A stretch of 64,000 nucleotides of DNA from Pseudopyrenochaeta lycopersici (lineage: Eukaryota; Ascomycota; Dothideomycetes; Pleosporales; Pseudopyrenochaetaceae): the NCBI GenBank assembly GCA_003313425.1, contig NHZP01000033.1, positions 186,001 to 250,000 on the forward strand. The letters run 5' to 3'. The first letter of the stretch is position 1. Every line of letters starts with the position of its first letter. The position numbers and the translations under genes were made by a program. Shown here in pieces: positions 56,740 to 64,000 of the stretch. Under the pieces are notes generated by a model. The model saw only the letters and a list, made by a program, of their open reading frames with translations. It had not been told where the DNA came from and did no database searches.

Positions 56740-58569
56740 TTAGTCCAGATCGATCAATTTACTCTTCTGTACTCGTTCGACAACCAAGCCTTTGCACACT
56801 GCAAGTCCTGGTTCGGGTGGGACTAGGATTTGCAAGTTACGAGCATTTGAGTAAGACGAATTACCCTGAGCGTAACGGTCACGAAGGCAACATTTAACAT
56901 ATGCAAAATTTCCAAAAACAACCCCACTGAGAATTATGTGACCCTAACCGTAAGTAAGAATCAAATGTAGAGATAAACTAATGCGGCTTCTTACGACTGG
57001 TTGGTTTGGGTGCTTACGCTGCAGGCCCGCGAGTTGCTTGTCAATCATATCAAAGACTTTAGCAATCTTGAGAGATTAGTAAACTGCGGTCTGAATGTAA
57101 ACCTGCTTACTTGTGCATTGAAGAATGTTCCAAGATCATCTCTAATCTATTGTCAGCGTACATAACCCGTTGATCCATTGTAACTTACCTCCTGAAGTAC
57201 ATGTCCCCGTTGCTTATTTCATACTGCTGGTTGATATAGCTTCTATCAAGCTTCGGTACTCGGACAGCAAAAGTGACAGTGTCCATCAAGCTTTCTTCGT
57301 AGCCGTAGTCGCATTTCGCATTTCTGGAAGATGAGATTAATGATGCACACCCCGTTAGCTCAATTACAAAACGTACTGATACTCCTTAGAGATACGCATT
57401 TCCCATGAGGTCTGATCCAAGTCTTCAAGACCCATTGGAGAAATTCTTTCAGCACTTCGTAACTGCACCCCAATGGCTCGTTCGAACTGACTGTCCATAT
57501 GTGTTGCTCCAATGTTATTACCTAAATGTGTAAATATCAGTACAAAGTCCTTGTGTGCGATTAACAGGCATACCTCTAGCACCGTCAATATAGTCAAGGC
57601 ACAAGCTCCCAACGATGTTATCTACATTCTTGGCATGGAATGTGGACACATCCTATATACGTTAACACTGCCGCCATAGGCCAATACTTTTCAGAAGGTG
57701 AGCTGACCGTAGTGCCCTCTCCAATGTCGCACACTAATAACATCTCGTTCTCCTACAACTTAGGTTAGCCGAACCACCCGTCAGTGCTCTAGTAACGATA
57801 GCACTAGCATTGAATACTGTTGGCGAATTGTGCGCTATGTAAACTACTACAGCCTCTGCCTCAGTCAGACCAATGTCAGCTTCATGGTTAGGATATCGCC
57901 CAAAACCAGCTTCGCGTATAATGTTTCGAAAGCGCTCAACAGTCGGAGAATCATTCCACGTTATTGGAATCGAGAAGGTGAACTCAATCTTTGCGTCTTC
58001 CCATCGTTTTATAAGGTCGACTTTTAACCTGGTTTCAATGCATCGATACAGTGCTTGGAAGTAGTCGTGGTACCTAGTGGCTGTCGGTAAGCAAGTATGC
58101 ATTAGGAAGGATAAGTTACCATTTCTGAACATCTTGTAATGAAGGAACTTTGGAAGGGACGCTAGATGTCTCTCTTATTTGCTCCAGAAGACGCTCATCG
58201 AGAAAAAGCTTAAACCATTCCCTGGCTTCGCCTCTGTAGGAAAACTGCTCTTTTTCTGCTAGGAAACCCCAAGACGATGGTTCCGAGGAGTTACACGGAT
58301 ACACAAGAAGCGTTGGGACCTGCGCCCTGAATGTCAGCATCGAGAGTTGCAACTTCTGTGGACCTTGTTCTCACCTTGTCCTCATTGGTTTGAGTTCGTC
58401 CAGGCCATCGTTGAATATGTCTCACTTGCTTGGAACCCGTGGCAAGGATGCAGTAAGCCACTGCAGTGCCTAAATAGTATATACTGTTAGTGGAAGAATG
58501 AGATGAGATCTCTGGTCTTCCTACAGGCTATGCCAAAATCTATAGAGACCACGAGATCAGGTCGACTCA
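56740..58569 (-). CDS. Hsp70-like ATPase, joined in frame to an upstream kinase domain
   Basis: Spliced exons on the minus strand: the end of the exon closing at 58525, then 58469-58375, 58319-58120, 58073-57818, 57752-57708, 57652-57574, 57521-57377, 57323-57189, 57141-57111, 57066-56995 and 56943-56740. All ten introns (44-65 nt) are GT-AG and in phase. The product has the actin/Hsp70 ATPase fold signatures: phosphate-1 VVSIDFGIACTAVAYC, phosphate-2 VCDIGEGTTDVS, and adenosine-type HIILSGVVFGNFAYV. Fungi have many such cytosolic Hsp70-like proteins lacking the substrate-binding half. Compared with those, the phosphate-2 loop has Glu for Gly, the adenosine loop lacks its second Gly pair, and the protein stops about 100 residues early (TAA 56740-56742). 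No Met separates it from the kinase frame; the nearest in-frame Met is at 58762, inside the kinase. It may be a fused C-terminal domain or start internally. Confidence 0.75.
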
Positions 58570-59986
58570 CGACAGTTGGTCTGCTTGTTGCAGCTGATAT
58601 AGTTGGCTCATCTGCCAGACTATCGCAAGAGTCTGTGCAATCATCGGGTGCACAACATATCCCACAGAAAGCTGTTAGAATATGGTCCGATTCATCGGGA
58701 GACGTTACCTGCTCGGGAACTTGCGCAGCGGTTGGCCTGGAAAGGCGATCTATCTGGACCATACTTCTTACCCACTGTAGCGGTTTCCGCTCTTTTGTAC
58801 TCCAGGTGGTCTCCCATTCATTAAGTAGCCGAGAAGATGCTTCAGGATTGGCATAGAAATGGGGTGACATGGTATGCAAAGCAACAAAATAACGTTTGAC
58901 CCACTCTATATTGTAACCATGAAGCGCACCTACCATTTCGAAGAAAACGCATCCAAGTGACCAAACGTCAGCCGAAGTATTACGAGGCTCGAACGCAGCA
59001 ACTTCTGGAGGACTGTATCGTGGTGAAGCCGGTGTCAATCCGGATGTGGTACTCCCTTCATCATCTGAGAAATCACGGGAGAGGCCGAAATCAGTTAGGA
59101 GAACGTTCCCTTGGTTGACAAGAATGTTCTGTGGTTTGATATCCTTGTGCCGAATCGAGGTATTGTGTAGATATGTAAGGGCAGCAGCTAGGCAGCCAAA
59201 GTACGACCGTAGGGTTGAGCACATTTCTGCTGCGAGTGCCTGGTCATGAAAGCGGAGGACGGCTGATTTAGTGTTTGCAGCCGAAGCTTCTTGAATGTAG
59301 AGGCATGTCTGTTCCATGAATGCGGCAAGATCGTTGTCGGCAACTGGAGAAATGAGCAAGTCTAGGTAGGTTTTGTCCGTGTAGCTAACGACGTATCGAA
59401 CGATGTGTTTGTGTTAAAGGTTCTTGACAATTTGTATCTCGCTCATGAATTGTTTCATCGCTTCCTTTGACTTGTTTCCAAAGGCGGCGTGCCTTCGTAT
59501 CCGCTTGAGAGCATATTGACAGAAACTGATTTTGCTCACGACTTTGTCGACCTGGCCATAGCCGCCACTGCCCAGGCGACTCAGAATGTTGAAAGGCAAC
59601 GCTTCACTGGGAGAAAAGTGCCTATGTCTCCCCTGTTCTAGATCTAGCGACTTCTTCAAGACCTTGCTTTGTGATTGTACGAATTTTGACTTTGTAATAG
59701 GACTCAAGAAGCTCGGAAAGCTGCACGGCTCGACTAGAAACCATTAATCGGTAAATCCTTCGTTTAGCAATCGCTCAAGTAGCCCAAGTTCTCCGATTGT
59801 GCGAAGGACGATGTAGGTGCGGGGGCATTTGCTTCCAGCATGTGAACATTGTTCAAGAAGCTTCGCTATCTTGTCAATTTCGGCGTCTTCGTACCTTTGG
59901 CGAGCTTGAGAGGTGTCGAAGAAGGCTGCTAGTAGATCGACGGGCGTCTCAAATGAAGAGCCATGGTCATCATAATTCGCTTCCAT
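58570..59986 (-). pseudogene. Ser/Thr protein kinase domain with two in-frame TAA codons, fused to Hsp70-like domain
   Basis: One frame runs from ATG 59986 (good context, aaaATGG) to the splice donor at 58525, broken only by TAA at 59744-59746 and TAA at 59414-59416. Around them the kinase is well kept: an N-terminal helical region (CPRTYIVLRTIGELGLLERL), Gly loop SRLGSGGYGQVDKV, Lys in YALKRI, HKDIKPQNILV catalytic loop, TDFGLSRDFSD, and SPPEVAAFEP then DVWSLGCVFFE. A Cys/Asp-rich tail (FCGICC) leads straight into the Hsp70-like part. Each stop stands where a Gln or His codon is plausible (GFTD-stop-WF and KNL-stop-HKHIV), so each could be CAA changed to TAA, the CpA transition favoured by RIP. 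All active-site residues remain, which suggests recent loss or leaky expression. Confidence 0.75.
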
Positions 59987-61178
59987 TTTAGGCGGCAAGT
60001 GTATTCACAGCGTAGAAGAGCACATTGGATCCCAGATAGCTCAAAGAAGCGTGGTTCTACCGGGGTGCGGAATAGCGGGGCAGGGAAAGGCAGCTCTTCC
60101 AGTAGCGACCAGGATGAGGATGGAGCACGGACCGAAAATTACCAGCAGAATCCCCAAAACGGTACCTCGACCGACGACGGATCAGATAGGAGAAATAGTT
60201 TTCAGTGTCTTCTCATCGTATGTGAAAGTAATACCAACATGTATATATATCATCGCAAAGATTGTTATGGAACCAAGGATTGTGTTGCTTAAGGTGGAAG
60301 TCTGATGTTGACGAGTAATTTGGGTGCAGTTAAGTGTTACCATATCCCAATTTGTGTGCCGGCTCTTGACAACAACCCATGACAGCATTTCAATTTCGTT
60401 GGTATTTGTTGGGCTAAGGGGGCTTACGGTTCATGCAGGGAATGACGCAAATACCAACCAACGCACTACCATAAAACCTGGTCGCCTTTGACAACCGCTA
60501 GCAAGGGAGAGGACGCACTCCCTCTGGAGCAGTGGTAAGCGTGCAAATAATAACCCCAGAGTTTCCTCACAACTAACTACTTGCAACATAACAGCATAAG
60601 ATGCCCCATTAATCTCTGCAATCTTACTAGATAAATTCAATCTAAGGCCATCTTAGTGGTAGAGGTCCCTACTAGCGGTTGTCGAAGAGGACGAGTTTTT
60701 ACGGTAGTGGCTTAGTATCTTAAGCACACTTAGTGTATAATGCGGCAGTCGCGATATCTTTGGTTCTCTGCATCTTGCACCACAGCGCCAATCAAGCAAG
60801 CCTCGACCTATGCTAGTTGGGCGAAGATTGCTCCAGCACCGCGAGGTTGAGCAACGCTCCTAATCTTCATCACCAGCAGTGTGGAACCTGTCACACCTCG
60901 CCTAGCGACGACGTCAAGATTCCGGTGAGTTATGCAACTTAACTGAGCAATTTATTTGTGTGGCTGGACTATGTTAGGTACTTTGTGCAGCTTCTCATCC
61001 TAATTGGTCGATTGCAATCGACATGCTGTCCAATCGCGCCTTGTAACAGCGCAGCACAGCCCAAGGCTGAGACGATGACGACCTTGAAAATCTGAGCTGT
61101 CAGGCTGAATCAACCCGGAAACAAAAAGAATCGCTGCCCGACATCTTTTCCAAACGCCTACCAGAAACATTCGGAACA
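59987..61178. other. Divergent intergenic region between the kinase-Hsp70 gene and the NACHT gene
   Basis: About 1.2 kb shared upstream DNA of two head-to-head genes. The 109-codon plus-strand ORF at 59963-60292 has no domain and overlaps the kinase start, so I do not call it. No repeat or RNA gene is seen. Confidence 0.45.
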
Positions 61179-64000
61179 ATGGAAGCTCTCGCCGCCATTG
61201 GGCTGGCAGCGAACGTTATTCAGTTCATCTCCTTCAGCTCTGTGCTCATATCGAAAAGTCACAAAATCTACCACTCTGCATCAGATGGCTCCAGCGAGAC
61301 TTTTGATCTTGGCATTGTAGCCAAAGATATCAGGAAATTCAGTAGCCGAATTTTGTTGACCAAGGACTCCCCGAAGGAATTCCGCCACCTAGCTGACAGC
61401 TGTGATACAGTTGCGAAGGAGCTTCTCGGCGCCATTTCGGAGATTCAGGTCAAGCAACAATCAACAAGTCTCGGTCAAGGGCCGACCATATGGCAGAGCT
61501 TCCGGAAGGCTTTGAAATGTGTTTGGAAAAAAGAACGGATCGAGGAACTGAAGGCAAGGCTGGAACTGCTCAGAGATCAGATGTTGATGCACATGGTCTC
61601 TAATACAAGGCTAGTACATTTGGTCATTGCATAATAGTGGTTTCTTACAGAAAACCCAGCGACAACCAAACTCGATTAATGGATTTATTGAAAGAGTTAG
61701 AGACAAGCAATGTGAAATCAGGCTATCAGGCTAACGAACAGATCCGAAGGTTGGATGCCCAACTCCAAAGTATACAAAAGCGTATAATAAACATTCACAA
61801 TGATGATTATTGGAAAAAGATTTTTGATCTTTTCTCTGATCTAACATCGAAAGTTCAGCATCTGTCACAATGCCATATTATTATCCGAAGTCTCCGTTTC
61901 GAATATATGGAAACAAGACACGCTGCTATTACAAATGCCCATAACAAAACATTCGACTGGATTTACAGTTCTCGCAGCTTTGAAGACTGCGATATGCGAT
62001 CGCAAATCGAGTATGTAAAATGGTTGCAACACGGCAAGGGAACATACTGGATCACGGGCAAGCCAGGTAAAACCGCACTGCAGTCGATTCTGTACACCTG
62101 AGACCAATCAAAATAACAGGTTCCGGAAAGTCTACTTTGATGAAGTATCTTTACGATCACGACGACAACATTCGACATCTTCGTGTCTGGGCGAATGGCA
62201 AGCGTCTGATGAGAGCGAGCTTCTACTTTTGGAACCCTGGTCAACACATGCAGAAATCTCTAGAAGGGCTTGTACAGACCCTACTTTATCACATACTCAA
62301 CGCTTGCCCAGAACTAGTTCAAACACTTTGTCCCGAGAGATGGAATATGGAATCTCAGCCTCATGGCGCCGCCTCTATCGCTTCGTGGACCCTTACCGAG
62401 CTTCAGAAATCATTCGCTATATTTAAGACGCAAACTTCAATGATTACGAAATTTTACTTTCACATAGATGGCCTTGATGAGTACTACGGAGCCAGCTGGG
62501 AGGTGATTGAGACACTAAAAAATCTTTCCGCCACTTACAATGTGAAACTCTGCCTCTCAAGTAGGCCATGGAACGCATTTCAAGATGCCTTTGGCAGATC
62601 AAATCTACACGTATTACGACTGCATGATCTGACAAGAGAGGACATTGAGTTGTTCGCCCGTGACAATCTTGAGGCCCAAAGTGTTTACTCAGACTATGAA
62701 CCGGAACTCTTCGATAGGTTAGTACGCGACATCGGAGATCGAGCACAAGGGGTTTTTCTTTGGGTACGCCTTGCCGTACGGTCTCTCCGCGATGGTATTA
62801 CCAATGAAGATCCTTTGTCGATACTACGTGAGCGTTTGCGAGCCATACCATCAGATCTTGAGAAGTTCTTCGAGCATATTTTAGGGTCCGTGGACGTCAT
62901 TTACCGGGCTCGAATGGCGAATACCTTTATTGCTACTCTTATGACAGCTGAGCCACTGAAAATCATACATTATTACTTCCTGGAAAGCGACGACACGACT
63001 TGGGGATACGGGCTTCCAGCCGTGCAGTGGCCGCAGCCCGACATACAAAAAAGAGTAAACCAGACCTACAGGAGACTAAATGGGCGATTCAAAGGTCTGT
63101 TGGAGCCTGCTTCTGTTGTGGACATGGGACCACATACCACCGTGGATTTCCTGCACCGCACCTTGAGGGACTTTTTGCTGGACCAGAGGATGAGGAAGAA
63201 GATGGAATCATGGGCACCACAGGATACTCATGCTCTCACATGCGCCAGTCGTGCTTTGATAGCAGAAATGAAATATATCCACGGAAAGCCATCTTTAGCT
63301 GGGTTGAAACTGGCGATCGAGTTGGCACTTCAGGCGGCCACAGCAACAGGAGAAAATGCTCACTACTTCGCGATCCTTGACGAAGTGGAAATCGCGTATG
63401 AGCGACTGAATATAAGTCACCAATGTCGCCAACTGAAGTGCGTCGTCGTTCGAGCTGCGGTTTCCACTGGTCATACGGCTTACTTACGTTATCGGCTCCT
63501 CAAGCATCGCTCTACAATGGACCTGGATCGTATTCTAAAACATGCGATAACATGCCCAACCAGTGGTGGCGAGACAATCCTGTCTTGCTTGTTGTCAGAA
63601 TCCAGCACACAAACTACACATGTCAAACACTCCCAGTGCTTCTCTCAAGGTAGCCCCATCTGGCCCGTTCATAGCAGCCCTTCAGTCGCAATCGTAGAGT
63701 TATTGTTAGACCAAGGAGCGAACCCCAATGCGATGCTTCAGGGAAGTTCAGCCATGAATTCATTTCTCGATCGTATGATGGAATCGATCGATGGCCCTTT
63801 TAGAGAGCAGACCTGGGGTATTTTCGAGATGTTCCTTGACAAGCAGCTAGTGGACATTAATAACAAGTTGGAATACTGGCATCGTTTGCTAAGTCGCGAG
63901 GGAAACATAATGGAATCGACATCGCGGAACACTCTTCGATACTTTAAGCGACTATTTCGTGATGGGTTAGACCCTAACTCCGAGTTTCATATGGTAAAGA
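61179..64000 (+). CDS. NACHT-domain STAND (NLR-like) protein with ankyrin-type C-terminus, 3' end beyond window
   Basis: Exons 61179-61609, 61651-62066 and 62120 to beyond 64000 give at least 909 residues. The N-terminus (MEALAAIGLAANVIQFISFS) is the helical HeLo-like/NACHT-associated type used by fungal STAND proteins. A coiled region follows, then the NACHT NTPase: Walker A GKPGSGKSTLM near residue 280 (made across the second intron), RASFYFW, Walker B FYFHIDGLDEYY near 395, sensor LCLSSRPWNAF, and VFLWVRLAVRSL. After a winged-helix-like region with DFLHRTLRDFL comes an ankyrin-type repeat (VAIVELLLDQGANPNA) near 805. Such proteins act as ligand-triggered switches in heterokaryon incompatibility and fungal innate immunity. 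The first intron needs a GC-AG donor; the other is GT-AG. No stop is seen in the 1.88 kb last exon. It faces the kinase-Hsp70 gene head to head. Confidence 0.88.

Noticed and set aside
61865..62247. Minus-strand ORFs of 80-94 codons over the NACHT gene
   Set aside because: Shadows of the plus-strand coding frame with clear NACHT motifs.

Overview
The window looks like a chromosomal stretch of a filamentous ascomycete, most consistent with Dothideomycetes (Pleosporales-like). Reasons: genes with 41-126 nt spliceosomal introns, dispersed 5S rRNA genes, fungus-specific families (Clr5, NACHT-type STAND proteins, Hsp70-like ATPases, LysM) and a large AT-rich block whose retrotransposons carry C-to-T (RIP-type) damage. 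Species assignment is inference.

Layout. 0-12.3 kb is ordinary gene space: the 3' end of a medium-chain reductase, a vacuolar Ca2+/H+ exchanger, a membrane LysM protein, QCR8 of respiratory complex III, a large fungal membrane protein, a small membrane protein and a Clr5-domain protein. 12.3-20.5 kb is sparse and decayed: an unknown ORF, a frameshifted protein kinase, a complete 5S rRNA gene, a decayed gene of unknown family and a truncated 5S copy. 20.5-22.7 kb holds an intact SNF-type Na+-dependent transporter, followed by a C2H2-protein relic.

23.86-52.23 kb is one nested transposon stack. The outermost layer is a 1.2 kb element with 355 bp terminal inverted repeats. Gypsy element A (minus strand, TSD cttaa) sits in its left arm. 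Chromovirus B (plus, TSD cctat) sits in A, gypsy C (minus) in B's pol, and copia element D (plus, TSD ctagt) in the right LTR of C. Two solo LTRs are also present. A, B and C are full of TAA/TAG stops, whereas D has identical LTRs, no RIP and complete catalytic motifs. D's gag and pol share one frame, separated by a single TGA followed by CTAG, a classic readthrough context.

52.2-64 kb is accessory-type DNA: a second complete 5S gene 40 bp from the stack, a 79-aa cysteine-rich secreted protein (effector-like), a truncated 5S copy, and a head-to-head locus of two large genes. On the minus strand an 11-exon reading frame joins a Ser/Thr kinase domain to an Hsp70-like ATPase, with two in-frame TAA codons in the kinase part. 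On the plus strand a NACHT STAND (NLR-like) gene runs off the window. This divergent NLR / kinase-Hsp70 arrangement is the best candidate for an undescribed self/non-self or stress-signalling module, but that role is inference.

All exon models were read by eye from splice signals and phase; no searches were run.
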